Assembly (NCBI RefSeq): GCF_026420865.1
Contig: NZ_JAPCWC010000005.1
Coordinates: 278,702-342,701, forward strand
From: Novosphingobium clariflavum
GTDB lineage: Bacteria; Pseudomonadota; Alphaproteobacteria; Sphingomonadales; Sphingomonadaceae
DNA length: 64,000 nt
Reading direction: 5' to 3'
Position numbers and translations under genes: made by a program
The notes under the pieces: generated by a model
Seen by the model: only the letters and a program-made list of their open reading frames with translations
Databases searched by the model: none
Told to the model about the DNA's origin: nothing
In this document: positions 1 to 9,412 of the stretch, in pieces
How positions within the stretch are numbered: the first letter of the stretch is position 1
Layout: each line of letters opens with the position of its first letter

Positions 1-197
1 GCATGCGGCAGCTGGAAGCGGCGCTTGTCGGAGCCGCGCTTGCCGGTCTCGATGCCCATGCCCTGGCGGCGCTTGGCGTCGCCGACAGCGCCCCGTTCGA
101 CGACCACCACGCCAGCGCCGAATATCGCCGCACCGTCGGCCGCCGCATTCTCGCGCGGTCCTTGCGCGAGGCTTTTGCCCTGAAGGAAACAGCATGA
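1..197 (+). CDS. Molybdenum hydroxylase FAD-binding subunit, C-terminal end (partial)
   Basis: Only the last roughly 65 codons lie in the window; the start is off the left edge. The tail, with a stretch reading HHASAEYRRTVGRR followed by a short helix, matches the C-terminal domain of CoxM/CutM-type flavoproteins of the xanthine dehydrogenase family, where this subunit passes electrons from the 2Fe-2S centres to FAD. Its TGA overlaps the ATG of the next gene (ATGA at 194-197), so the two are translationally coupled. The family call is helped by the two following genes, which are the other two subunits of the same complex. Confidence 0.8.
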   Translation, partial: MRQLEAALVGAALAGLDAHALAALGVADSAPFDDHHASAEYRRTVGRRILARSLREAFALKETA

Positions 198-691
198 GCA
201 AGCATGCGATAGACCTGACGCTCAACGGCCAGCGCCGCAGCGCCGGGGTGGAGGCGCGCACGAGCCTGGCCGATTACCTGCGCCTCGATGCCGGGTGCAC
301 CGGCGTCCATCTCGGCTGCGAGCACGGCGTCTGCGGCGCCTGCACGGTCACCGTCGATGGCCGCGCGGTGCGGTCCTGCCTGATGCTGGCGGTTCAGGCC
401 GACGGCTGCGCGGTGACCACGGTGGAGGGCCTCGCCGCGCCGGACGGCACGTTCCACCCGGTCCAGCAGGCCATGCGCGAGGCGCACGGGTTGCAATGCG
501 GTTTCTGCACCCCGGGCGTGCTGATGACCTTCGCCGCACTCACCGGCGGGGAGGCCAGGGCCAGCGAGGAAGAACTGGTGTCGGCGATGAGCGGGCATGT
601 CTGCCGCTGCACCGGCTATCAGGGCATCCGCCGCGCCGCCAGGGCACTGGCCGAAGGTACCGTCGGCGCCGGAGCGGGAGCGGCTGAATGA
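194..691 (+). CDS. Xanthine dehydrogenase-family 2Fe-2S subunit (CoxS-like)
   Basis: A 165-aa small subunit of a molybdenum hydroxylase. The N-terminal plant-type ferredoxin motif CEHGVCGACTV holds the first 2Fe-2S cluster. The C-terminal four-helix part has CGFCTPG and CRCTGY, the cysteine pattern of the second cluster. It relays electrons from the molybdopterin subunit to the flavin subunit. The start overlaps the flavin gene by 4 bases, and its stop overlaps the large-subunit start by 4 bases (ATGA at 688-691), the tight order FAD, FeS, Mo seen in CO-dehydrogenase-like operons. The substrate cannot be told from this subunit. Confidence 0.95.
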   Translation: MSKHAIDLTLNGQRRSAGVEARTSLADYLRLDAGCTGVHLGCEHGVCGACTVTVDGRAVRSCLMLAVQADGCAVTTVEGLAAPDGTFHPVQQAMREAHGLQCGFCTPGVLMTFAALTGGEARASEEELVSAMSGHVCRCTGYQGIRRAARALAEGTVGAGAGAAE

Positions 692-3414
692 ACGCCCCCA
701 ATTCCAGCCTTGGCGCCACCCGCTGGATCGGCCAGCGCGTTCCCCGCAAGGAAGACCCGCGCCTCCTGACCGGGCGCGGCCAGTTCGTCGACGACATCGT
801 GCTGCCGGGGATGCTGCATGTCGCCTTCGCGCGCAGCCCGATCGCGCGCGGGCGGATCGTCTCGATCGACACCGCGGCCGCGCGCGAGATGCCCGGCGTC
901 CACGGCGTGCTGACGATGGCGGATCTTGCCGCGCGGCCGATCACGATGCTCTCGTTCTTCTTCACCGAGGCGGAGATCCCGATCACCCCGCTGGCCGATG
1001 GCCATGTCTCCTATGCGGGCGAGCCGGTGGTGCTGGTCGCCGCCGAAACCCGCGCGCAGGCCGAAGACGCCGCCTCGCTGGTCGAGATCGCGTACGAGGA
1101 ACTCGACCCCGTCGTCACCATCGCGCAGGCCAGGACGGCGGGCCCGATCCACCCCGGCATGGACAGCAATGTCGCGGCCGAGATCGGTGACGAGGAGATC
1201 GAGGACGAACTGGAGGACACGCTTGCCGGATCGGCGCTGCGTCTCAGCCACCGCATCGTCCACCAGCGCATCTCGCAGTCGCCGATGGAAACGCGCGGGG
1301 TGCTCGCCTCGCGCGACGGGCCGGAGGAACTCCAGCTCTGGATCACCTGCCAGAGCCCGCATCTGGTGGCCCGCTGGGTCAGCCTGGCGCTCGGCCTGCC
1401 GGACAGCGCGATCCGGGTCGTCGCCAAGGACGTGGGCGGGGCTTTCGGCCTCAAGAACCATCCGTGGAAGGAAGAGTGCGCGGTGATCGTCGCCGCGCTG
1501 CTCATGGGCAAGCCGCTCAAGTGGATCGAGGACCGCTACGAGGCGCTGACCGCGTCCAATCAGGCGCGCGAGGCGGAAATGACCCTGCAGGCTGGGTTCG
1601 ACGCCGAAGGGCGGCTGACCGGATCGCACGGCATCTACGACTGCAACAACGGCGCCTTCCCGCAAGGGGCGGACAGCAACATCGCCGTGCACATGTTCGT
1701 CTGGGCCGCCTACAAGCAGCCCGCCTATGCCTTCGTCTCGCGCGGGTGATACACCAATACCAACGGGCTGGCCGCCTATCGCGGGCCCTGGGCGATGGAA
1801 TCGCTGGCGCGCGAGACCCTGCTGGACCGGGCGGCGCGGCGGCTCGGCATCGATCCGGTCGAGATCCGGCGGCGCAACCTGGTCTACCTTGCCGACCAGC
1901 CGACCACCAGTTCGATGGGCATTCCGCTAGAGGACATCACCCCCGGCGAATGCCTCGAAAAGCTGCTCGATCACTTCGACATGGCCGCCTTCCGGCGCGA
2001 ACAGGCGGCCGCGCGGGCGCAAGGGCGTTATCTCGGCGTCGGCATCGCATCCTATGTCGAGCCGACCGGCTCGGCCGGCTCGATGGCGCCGATGACGGGC
2101 GAACTGGCGCAAGTGCGGATCGAGCCGACCGGCAAGGTCACCGCCACGCTCTCCACCCATTCGCAAGGGCACGGCACCGCGACGACGATGGCCCAGTGCA
2201 TCGCCGACCGGCTGGGCGTGCGCTACGAGGACGTCACCGTGTTCGAGGGCGATTCCACCCGCGGCGGCTTCAGTCCGGGCGCGGCGGGCAGCCGGCAGGG
2301 GGTGATCGCGGGCGGCGCGGCGATCCGCTGCTCGGAGATGCTGGCGGACAAGGTGCGCACGCTGGCCGCGCACCTGCTCAATGCCAGCGCCGAGAGCGTG
2401 GTGATCGACCAAGGCATGGTGCACGTGGAAGGGGCCCCGGAAATGGCCCGCCCGCTCGCCGAGATCGCGGCGATTGCCTATGGCGAGCCGGACCGTCTGC
2501 CCGCCGGGTTCGAGAGCGGACTGGAAATGCAGTTCCGCTACCAGCCGCCGCCGATGACCTTCACCAGCGCCACGCATCTGGCCGTGGTCGAGGTGGACGG
2601 GGAGACCGGCTTCGTGACGATCCTGCGCTGGATCTCCTCGGAAGACTGCGGGACGGTCATCAACCCGGCGGTGGTGGAAGGGCAGATCTCCGGCGGCCTC
2701 GCGCAGGCGATCGGCATGGTCCTGCTGGAAGAGATGCCCTACGACGCGCGCGGCAATCCGCAAGCGGCGACCTTCAAGGACTATCTGCTGCCCGCGATCA
2801 GCGACGTGCCCCTGTTCGAATTCGTCCATGCCAACACCCCCTCGCAGTCGATCGGCGGCGTGCGCGGGGTGGGCGAGGGCGGCGCGATCATCGGCCCGCC
2901 GACCCTGGTGAACGCCATTGCCGACGCGCTCACGCCGTTCGGCGAACTGGGCGACGTGGTGCTGCCGCTGACGCCCGCGCGCATTCTCGACGTGATCGAG
3001 CAGCGCGACGTTTCGGGGATCCATGCGCCGGAGCCGGTGACGGGTGACCCGGTGGTAGCCGAACCGGCCGCGATGGCACCGGCGGCACCGGTGGCGGCAG
3101 CGCCTGCCGTGTCCTCGGCCGGGCCGGAAGGCGACTGGAACATGGTGCTCAAGACACCGATGGGGCCGCAGGCGATGCTGGCGCATTTCGACGTCTCGGG
3201 CGAGGCGCTCAGCGGCTATCTCTCGGCGCCGGAGGGGCGGCAGGACTTTGCGGGCGGCACGGTGGAGGCGGGCCGGCTGCGCTTCGATCTCAAGGTCGAG
3301 AAGCCGATGAAGATCACGCTGAAGTACGATCTGGAAGTCAGCGGCGATGCCATCAGCGGCAAGTGCAAGATGGGGATGTTCGGCTCCGCCAAGGTGACCG
3401 GCGAGCGGGCCTGA
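688..3414 (+). pseudogene. Molybdopterin-binding subunit of a xanthine dehydrogenase-family enzyme, with internal TGA
   Basis: One reading frame of 908 positions covers a complete CoxL-like subunit, but codon 354 (1747-1749) is TGA. Homology continues in the same frame on both sides: residues 1-353 carry the N-terminal aldehyde oxidase domain and the VGGAFG segment; after the stop come YTNTNGLAAYRGPW (the active-site loop region) and, near the end, GVGEGGAI with the usual catalytic Glu. A single base change or sequencing error explains this, for instance TGG to TGA. Residues from about 785 form an Ala/Pro-rich linker and then an extra domain of about 95 residues, absent from ordinary CoxL. 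If the stop is real, the enzyme is inactive unless TGA is read through. A second start at ATG 1795 would make only a C-terminal fragment. Confidence 0.75.
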
Positions 3415-3417
3415 ACG

Positions 3418-3448
3418 AAAAAGGGGCGCATCGCTGCGCCCCTTTTCC
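3418..3448. terminator. Bidirectional rho-independent terminator
   Basis: A 12-13 bp perfect inverted repeat (AAAAAGGGGCGCA / TGCGCCCCTTTTC) with a TCGC loop lies between the convergent molybdenum hydroxylase and ferredoxin reductase genes. It has A and T tracts on its two sides, so it can end transcripts from both strands. Confidence 0.85.
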
Positions 3449-3470
3449 TATTCGCTCAAGCAAGCGCCGA

Positions 3471-4289
3471 TCAGTCGACGAACGCGCGTTCGATCACGAA
3501 ATCGCCCGGCTTGTTGTTCGAGCCTTCCTCGAAGCCCTGGGCTTCCAGGCTGTGCTCGAACTCGCGGATCATCGCCATCGAGCCGCAGAGCATGATGCGG
3601 TCGTGCTCGGGGTCGAGCTTGGCGGGGCCGCGCAGCTGCGGGATGAACAGGCTGCCGTCCTCGATCAGCGTGCCGATGCGGCCTTGCGTCGGGAACTCCT
3701 CACGGGTGACGGTGGGCAGATAGTGGAACTGCACCAGCGCCTCGTCGGCGATCAGCGGATCGTCGGCCAGCTGGCTTTCCAGCTCGGTGCGGAAGGCGAG
3801 GTCGCTGACGCGGCGGACCGAGTGGACCAGCAGGATCTGCTCGAAACGCTCGTAGATGTCCGGGTCGCGGGCAAGGCTGAGGAACGGCGCGAGGCCGGTG
3901 CCGGTCGAGAACAGGAACAGGCGCTTGCCCGGGCGCAGCGCGTCGGCGACGAGCGTGCCCACCGGCTTGCGGCCGAGATAGATCTGGTCGCCCGGCTTGA
4001 TCTGCTGCAGGCGCGAGGTCAGCGGGCCGTCCGGCACCTTGATCGAGAGGAATTCCAGTTCCTCGGCATAGGCCGGGCTGGCGATCGAATAGGCGCGCAG
4101 CAGCGGCTTGCCGTTGTCGCCGGGCAGGCCGATCATGATGAACTCGCCCGAACGGAACCGGAAGGTCGCGGGGCGGGTGATCTTGAAGCTGAAGAGGTGG
4201 TCGTTCCAGTGATGGACCGACAGCACTTCCTCGACCGACAGGGCGCCGGTGGGGGTCAGGGTCGCCGTATCGGCGGCGCTATCGCTCAT
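3471..4289 (-). CDS. fpr: Ferredoxin-NADP reductase
   Basis: A 272-aa FAD enzyme that exchanges electrons between NADPH and ferredoxin or flavodoxin. RAYSIASP in the N-terminal barrel is the FAD-binding motif and GTGLAPFLS is the NADP-binding loop. The C-terminus extends past the final aromatic region with FVIERAFVD, as in the bacterial subclass of the family. The start ATG at 4289 has AAGGA about 9 bases upstream. The gene is monocistronic or follows a small uncertain ORF, and it converges on the molybdenum hydroxylase operon. Confidence 0.93.
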   Translation of the reverse strand: MSDSAADTATLTPTGALSVEEVLSVHHWNDHLFSFKITRPATFRFRSGEFIMIGLPGDNGKPLLRAYSIASPAYAEELEFLSIKVPDGPLTSRLQQIKPGDQIYLGRKPVGTLVADALRPGKRLFLFSTGTGLAPFLSLARDPDIYERFEQILLVHSVRRVSDLAFRTELESQLADDPLIADEALVQFHYLPTVTREEFPTQGRIGTLIEDGSLFIPQLRGPAKLDPEHDRIMLCGSMAMIREFEHSLEAQGFEEGSNNKPGDFVIERAFVD

Positions 4290-4291
4290 TA

Positions 4292-4504
4292 CTATCGAAT
4301 CCTTCGGAAAAAATGCTGTGTCCGGGAAATACTGTCGGCGGCGGTGTCTTCTTGGGGCGGTTTACCCTGTCGTGCAGGGCATGAAGTCGCCGCGCGGACC
4401 ATGGTCCGCAGGCCGAACAGGATCGCCTCGTCCTCGCCGATGATGCGCCCATCCACCGGCGTGAGTCGAAACCGTTCGCGCGAATGACCTGTCATAGTCG
4501 CCAT
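4292..4504 (-). CDS. Possible small hypothetical protein upstream of fpr
   Basis: An open frame of about 70 codons, read from an ATG near 4504, ends two bases before fpr. Its middle part (RFRLTPVDGRIIGEDEAILFG) has the GC-rich third positions of real genes here, and its stop lies beside the fpr ribosome binding site, which would fit coupling. I recognise no family. Codon use at both ends is poor, so it may be a chance ORF or a decayed fragment. A longer version would start at 4591. Confidence 0.3.
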   Translation of the reverse strand: MATMTGHSRERFRLTPVDGRIIGEDEAILFGLRTMVRAATSCPARQGKPPQEDTAADSISRTQHFFRRIR

Positions 4505-4591
4505 GGCAAGGCGAAAATGGTCGCTTGCCGGAGCGCGCGGCCCGCCTTTGCCCTGGCGACAGGCCGTGAAGGTGCGCGGCGGGCTGCCCAC

Positions 4592-4931
4592 AGGCGCCCA
4601 CTGCGCGCCGCGACGCGTGCATCAAGTGGCTGGAATTACGCGGGTTTCTGGCTTTGGGTCCGGCCCGTGCAGGCATGGCTCGCTCCTTCGCGGGTCTCGT
4701 TATAGCTAATGATAACGAGTTGCAATAACCGGACGAGGATTTCTAACAGTCCATCAAGGTGGGGTTTGGCCGCGGCCGGTCGCCCACCCAGGCCGTCCTG
4801 CCGAGACCGCCGCCCGGCCATGGAACCCGGCGGCGGGGCGCGGGGTTATCCGGTGTGTCCCCTGAAGGCCCCGGGTAGCGCGAACTGCCCGGGGCTGTTT
4901 CGTTCAGGGCCAGCGGTTCGGGGCCAGCGGT
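4592..4931. other. Gap between fpr region and corA
   Basis: About 340 bases without a convincing gene. The only notable site is an AT-rich segment at 4703-4730 within GC-rich DNA (see the possible Fur box entry). Open frames here have high Arg/Ala content and no recognisable motifs. Confidence 0.5.
4705..4725 (-). promoter_or_regulatory. Possible Fur box
   Basis: Read on the minus strand the site is TTGCAACTCGTTATCATTAGC. It resembles the direct and inverted GATAAT-type half-sites of proteobacterial Fur operators. It would lie about 200-400 bases upstream of the small ORF and fpr. The match is imperfect and no iron gene is adjacent, so this is only suggestive. Confidence 0.25.
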
Positions 4932-5897
4932 TTACAGCCAGCGGGTATGGCGGAACCAGCCGTAAAGGCCGCTGCACAGCACCGCGATCGCCCCCAGCAC
5001 CACGAAGTAGCCGTAGCGCGTGTGCAGTTCGGGCATGTACTCGAAATTCATCCCGTAGATCCCGGCGATCGCGGTCGGCACCGCGAGGATCGCTGCCCAG
5101 GAGGCGAGCTGGCGGGTGATCGTGCCCTGGCGCTGCGATTCCAGCAGGTGGCTGACTTCGAAGACCGATGTGAGCACTTCGCGCAAGTTCGCCACCATCG
5201 ATTCCACGCGCTTCACATGGTCCAGCACGTCGCCGAAATAGGGGCGCACCGCCGCATCGAGGAACGGCATCTCGAGGTGGACCAGCTTGCTGCACACTTC
5301 GCCCATCGGCCCCAGCACGCGCTGGAAGCGGATCAGTTCGCGGCGCAGCGCGAAGAGATGCATGACCTGATCGCGCTCGAGGAACGCGTCGAGCGCGCGC
5401 TGTTCGATCTCCAGCACGTCCTCCTCGATGGTCTCGACGATCGGCAGGTAGCCGTCGACGATGAAGTCGAGGATCGCGTGGAGCACATAGTCCACCCCGT
5501 GCTGCAGCAGGGTCGGCGCCGCCTCCAGCTGGGCGCGCAGCTCGGTGTGCGCGCGCGCCGAGCCGTGGCGGACCGAGATTACGTGATGCTGGCCCACGAA
5601 CATCGCGGTCTCGCCGTAGGCGATCGTGTCGTTTTCGAGATGCGCGGTGCGGGCGACGACAAACAGCTGGTCGCCGTAGACGTCCACCTTGGGAAGCTGG
5701 TGCGCCTTCAGCGCGTCTTCCACCGCCAGCGGGTGCAGGCCGTAAGTCTTCTGCACGGCGCGCAGTTCGGCCTCGCTGGGTTCGTGGAGGCCGATCCACA
5801 CGAAGTCGTTGTCCTGCGGCATGGGCGGGCAATGTTCGAGCGAGACGGGCTCGGCGGAGCGGCCATTGTGGTAGAGCTGGGCGGCGATGACGGTCAT
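4932..5897 (-). CDS. corA: CorA-family magnesium/divalent cation channel
   Basis: A 321-aa CorA-family protein. The N-terminal two thirds form the soluble funnel, with long charged helices. The C-terminus has two membrane helices, and the signature YGMNFEYMPEL sits at the end of the first as the selectivity loop. Family members work as pentamers carrying Mg2+ (sometimes Co2+ or Ni2+) into the cell. I chose ATG 5897 because MTVIAAQLYHNG begins the domain; the frame upstream is open but has no homology. The next gene upstream on the same strand lies about 120 bases away. Confidence 0.93.
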   Translation of the reverse strand: MTVIAAQLYHNGRSAEPVSLEHCPPMPQDNDFVWIGLHEPSEAELRAVQKTYGLHPLAVEDALKAHQLPKVDVYGDQLFVVARTAHLENDTIAYGETAMFVGQHHVISVRHGSARAHTELRAQLEAAPTLLQHGVDYVLHAILDFIVDGYLPIVETIEEDVLEIEQRALDAFLERDQVMHLFALRRELIRFQRVLGPMGEVCSKLVHLEMPFLDAAVRPYFGDVLDHVKRVESMVANLREVLTSVFEVSHLLESQRQGTITRQLASWAAILAVPTAIAGIYGMNFEYMPELHTRYGYFVVLGAIAVLCSGLYGWFRHTRWL

Positions 5898-6019
5898 TTG
5901 TGGTCCCGGCAGAGGGGCTTGGCGGGCGACATTAGCGGCACCTCGGGGCGCGGGACAACTGCGGTGCGGCAGGCGGAGTGGAGAAGTGCCCGCCTGCCTT
6001 GTTTCCCCATCACAGTCGC

Positions 6020-9000
6020 TTAGGGCGCCGCTTCCAGTTCCGCCTGCCTGCCCGCCTGCCTCTCCGCCGCCGGAGGCGTTGCCGCTGCGTCCGCGGGTCC
6101 CGCATTGACGCGGCCGGTGCGTTCCAGCTTGCCCCAGCCGATGCCCTTGCCGGCAAAGGCGGCGCCCACCGCGCGGATCACCACGCTGTACATCAGCTGC
6201 CGGTAGATGAAGCGCTGGGCCAGCAGCAGGAAGGGACGGAACCGCTCCTTGCGCGGGTCGAGGCGGTAGGCGACCCAGCCGCAGGCGAGATCCACCAGCG
6301 TGAAGCCCAGCCAGTAGGCGCCCATGCGCAGCACGTCGGTCTGGGTCTGGGCCCAGCCGTGCTGCGAGATGCGCAGCGCGGTGCCGCCGATCGAGATCAG
6401 CAGGGCAAGGTCGATGGCGGGCGAGATCACCGCGAAGACGATCTGGAACAGCCAGGCCTGCGGCATGCCGATGAAGGCGAGGCCCGAGGGGCGGCCCTTG
6501 CGCAGCGTGCCGCGGTGCTTCCACAGGCACTGGAGGGTGCCGAACGACCAGCGGAATCGCTGCTTCGACAGCGCATGGAAGCTTTCCGGCGCCTCGGTCC
6601 AGGCCACCGCGTCCTCGTCGTAGGCGACCTTCCAGCCCTTGCGCTGGATGGCGATGGTGAGGTCCTGGTCCTCGGCCAGGGTGTCTTCGGGATAGCCGCC
6701 GACCTCGTCCAGCGCCTCGCGCCGCCAGGCCCCGACCGCGCCGGGCACGACCATGATCGCGTCGAGCTTGGTGAGCGCGCGGCGTTCGAGGTTCTGCGCG
6801 GTCACATATTCCACGCCCTGCCAGCGGGTGACGAGGTTGACGCGGTTGCCGACCTTGGCGTTGCCCGCCACCGCGCCGATGGCCGGATCGGCGAACCAGC
6901 GCACGAGGCGGGAGATGGTTTCCACCTCGAACTGGGTATCGGCATCGAGCGCGACGACGATCTCGCCGCGGGCCTGCAGGAGCGCGCGGTTGAGCGCGGC
7001 GGCCTTGCCCCCGTTCACCAGCGTCATGAGTTCGACGCGGGGATTGCTGGCGAAAGCGTCGGAGACGATGGCGCTGGTGCGGTCCTTCGAACCGTCGTCG
7101 GCGACGATCACCTGCATGTGGCGATAGTCGCTTTCCAGCACGCGCCGCACCGAGGCCTCGATCACGCGCTCCTCGTTGTAGGCGGGGATGATGACGGTGA
7201 CGAGCGGCTGGCAGGTGTCCTCGGGCGCCGGGGCCGGCTGCGGGCGGCGCAGCATGGTGGCGAGCGAGGCGAGCCCCACCGAGCGCAGCACGCCCAGCGA
7301 GATGGCGAAGAAGAAGGTCCAGTTGAGCCCGGCGAGGATCGCCGCCAGCACCGCGAAGAGGGCGATGTCGGCGCGCACCGCGGCAAGGTTGACGCCGTCC
7401 ACCTTGGGCATGACCTGATCGTGGGTCAGCCCCGCCAGCTTCGAGGTCGGCACGAAAGTATAGCCGTCGGCGCGCAGGCGCTGGATGATGACCGGCAGCG
7501 CCTCCACCGTCTGCGAGCGGTCGCCGCCGCCGTCGTGCAGCAGGATGACGTTCTCGCTGCGGTCGGGCGTTGCCGATTCCACCTGCGCGATGGTGCTGTC
7601 GATGATGTGCTGGACGCCGGGGCGCTGCCAGTCGTCGGGATCGACGTGGAGGCCGACCACGGTGTAGCCATGCTCCTGCGCGACGACGGCGGGGACCAGT
7701 TCGTCGGCGGTGGTCGGCTCGGCGTCTCCGAAATAGGGGGCGCGGAACAGGCGGATCGAGTGGCCGGTGGTGGCCTCGATCAGGCGCTGGGTGGCGTTCA
7801 GCTCCAACCCGATCCCGGTCGCGGCTTCCTCGGCCATGTTGGGGTGGGTGTAGCTGTGGTTGCCGATCTCGTCGCCGTCGTCGGCGATGCGCTTGACGAG
7901 GTCGCGGTTGGTCAGCGCGTTCTCGCCCACCATGAAGAAGGTGCCGGGGACGTGGTACTGTTCGAGGATCGCGAGGATCCTGGGCGTCCAGGTCGGGTCC
8001 GGGCCGTCGTCGAAGGTCAGCGAGACCTGCTTGGCAAGCGCGCCGGTGCGCTTGACCACGTAAGGCGTGGGCAGCACCTGATAGGTTTCCGAAGTCACCA
8101 TGCCGCTGGCCTTGTCGAAGGCGACGGCGCGGCTGCCCGCTTGCGGCGTGGCGGTGACGCGCAGGATCTCGCCCTGGCCCTCGACATCGACGTTGGCGGC
8201 CTGCACCAGCGGCTTGAGGTTGGGCAGCTGGCCGCCGTTGTGCCAGGCCTTGACCGCGCTCCAGAAGCCGGGATCTTCCGAACCGAGGCGCCACAGGGCG
8301 ATATCGCCGACGCCGAGCCGCGAGAGGATCTTCATCTGGTTCCAGGTGGCGGCCGCGTCCAGCATCCACACGTCGTGACGGCTGCCGTCGACATAGGAGA
8401 AGCCGGTGTTGCCGCTCATCGGGTCGTATTGCGGCGTCGTGCCGCTGTCATGCGCGGAAAGCCAGGCCTCCTCGACAGTGAGGGCATCGGCCTTGCCGTC
8501 GTGCCAGTCGTAGGCGTATTCGCCGAGCGCGACGATCGCCTTGCCGCGCGGCAGGCCCGCCAGCGCGTGCTGGAGCTTCTGCACGAACCACGGGTTCGAG
8601 GCGATCGGGCCGGGGGTGCCGCCCTGCCAGTGCTCGTCATAGGCCATCAGCACCAGCCGGTCGGCGGCCTGCGCGAAGGCGCGGGTCGACCAGTCGGGGT
8701 TGTCCATCGGCATGGTGACCGAGACGAGGCGGTGCTTGGGCGTGAGCTGCGCGCGCAGTTCGGAAAGGAACAGGCGCAGGCCGGGCAGGCTGGCGGCGGG
8801 CATCGTCTCGAAGTCGACCATGACGCCGGCGGCGTTGGTCTTGTCGAGATAGGCGAGGGTCTGCGCCTCCAGCGCATGGCGGCGTGCCGGATTGGCGAGC
8901 AGCGCGGCGGTCTGCGGGCCCTGCCAGTCGCCGTCGACGGTGTTCTGCAGCACCGGCATCACCAGCGGGCGGTGCAGGGCGGTGGAGAGGATGCGGTCGA

Positions 9001-9412
9001 AGCGGGCGTCGGTCTCGACCTTCAGCGCGCCGCTGGCATCGACGGAAAGGTTGGCGGGGGCGACCCAGTCGAGCCGGTCGATGTGCCGCTCGAGCGAAGT
9101 CGCGCTATCGTCGTTCCACGGGGTGTAGAAGCCGACGGTGATCGGCTTGGCACCCGGCGTGGGGGCAGGTGCGGCGGCGCGGCCGAACAGGAACTTGCGG
9201 GCGCTGCGGGTCAGGTGGCCGATCTGCGCGCGGAAGGGCAGCGGCTGGGCATGCTCGTAGGCGATCGGCAGCGGCGGCGGCGCGGGCACGGTGGCCACGG
9301 TGGTCGCGAAGACGGCGGAGGCCGCCAGCGCCAGCACCAGCATGAAAAACCCGAACCTGCGGACACGGACGCGGCGGTTTCCGGTGGGGTCGAAGAAGAT
9401 CGGTGCAGACAC
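6020..9412 (-). CDS. GH18-like / polysaccharide deacetylase / glycosyltransferase 2 fusion protein
   Basis: A 1130-aa multidomain membrane protein. It has an N-terminal membrane anchor (residues about 18-42). Residues about 105-420 form a GH18-like barrel; GVMVDFE at D200-E202 keeps the last acidic residues of the chitinase DxxDxDxE motif. Residues about 455-650 form a NodB/CE4 deacetylase with TFDDGP (from T466) and HSYTHP. Residues about 735-1000 form a processive GT2 with DAD at 823-825, TLAEDQD and QRFRW ending at W955, followed by membrane helices. The set of activities (synthesise, deacetylate, cleave) parallels PgaB plus PgaC of poly-GlcNAc systems on one chain, but no PgaA- or PgaD-like gene is nearby. 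The polymer is unknown. The first two domains should face the periplasm and the GT2 domain the cytoplasm. Confidence 0.9.
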   Translation of the reverse strand: MSAPIFFDPTGNRRVRVRRFGFFMLVLALAASAVFATTVATVPAPPPLPIAYEHAQPLPFRAQIGHLTRSARKFLFGRAAAPAPTPGAKPITVGFYTPWNDDSATSLERHIDRLDWVAPANLSVDASGALKVETDARFDRILSTALHRPLVMPVLQNTVDGDWQGPQTAALLANPARRHALEAQTLAYLDKTNAAGVMVDFETMPAASLPGLRLFLSELRAQLTPKHRLVSVTMPMDNPDWSTRAFAQAADRLVLMAYDEHWQGGTPGPIASNPWFVQKLQHALAGLPRGKAIVALGEYAYDWHDGKADALTVEEAWLSAHDSGTTPQYDPMSGNTGFSYVDGSRHDVWMLDAAATWNQMKILSRLGVGDIALWRLGSEDPGFWSAVKAWHNGGQLPNLKPLVQAANVDVEGQGEILRVTATPQAGSRAVAFDKASGMVTSETYQVLPTPYVVKRTGALAKQVSLTFDDGPDPTWTPRILAILEQYHVPGTFFMVGENALTNRDLVKRIADDGDEIGNHSYTHPNMAEEAATGIGLELNATQRLIEATTGHSIRLFRAPYFGDAEPTTADELVPAVVAQEHGYTVVGLHVDPDDWQRPGVQHIIDSTIAQVESATPDRSENVILLHDGGGDRSQTVEALPVIIQRLRADGYTFVPTSKLAGLTHDQVMPKVDGVNLAAVRADIALFAVLAAILAGLNWTFFFAISLGVLRSVGLASLATMLRRPQPAPAPEDTCQPLVTVIIPAYNEERVIEASVRRVLESDYRHMQVIVADDGSKDRTSAIVSDAFASNPRVELMTLVNGGKAAALNRALLQARGEIVVALDADTQFEVETISRLVRWFADPAIGAVAGNAKVGNRVNLVTRWQGVEYVTAQNLERRALTKLDAIMVVPGAVGAWRREALDEVGGYPEDTLAEDQDLTIAIQRKGWKVAYDEDAVAWTEAPESFHALSKQRFRWSFGTLQCLWKHRGTLRKGRPSGLAFIGMPQAWLFQIVFAVISPAIDLALLISIGGTALRISQHGWAQTQTDVLRMGAYWLGFTLVDLACGWVAYRLDPRKERFRPFLLLAQRFIYRQLMYSVVIRAVGAAFAGKGIGWGKLERTGRVNAGPADAAATPPAAERQAGRQAELEAAP

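Noticed and set aside
1747..1749. TGA as a selenocysteine codon in the molybdenum hydroxylase
   Set aside because: The position is not a known Sec site in the family, no convincing SECIS-like hairpin was seen just after it, and a one-base change explains it more simply.
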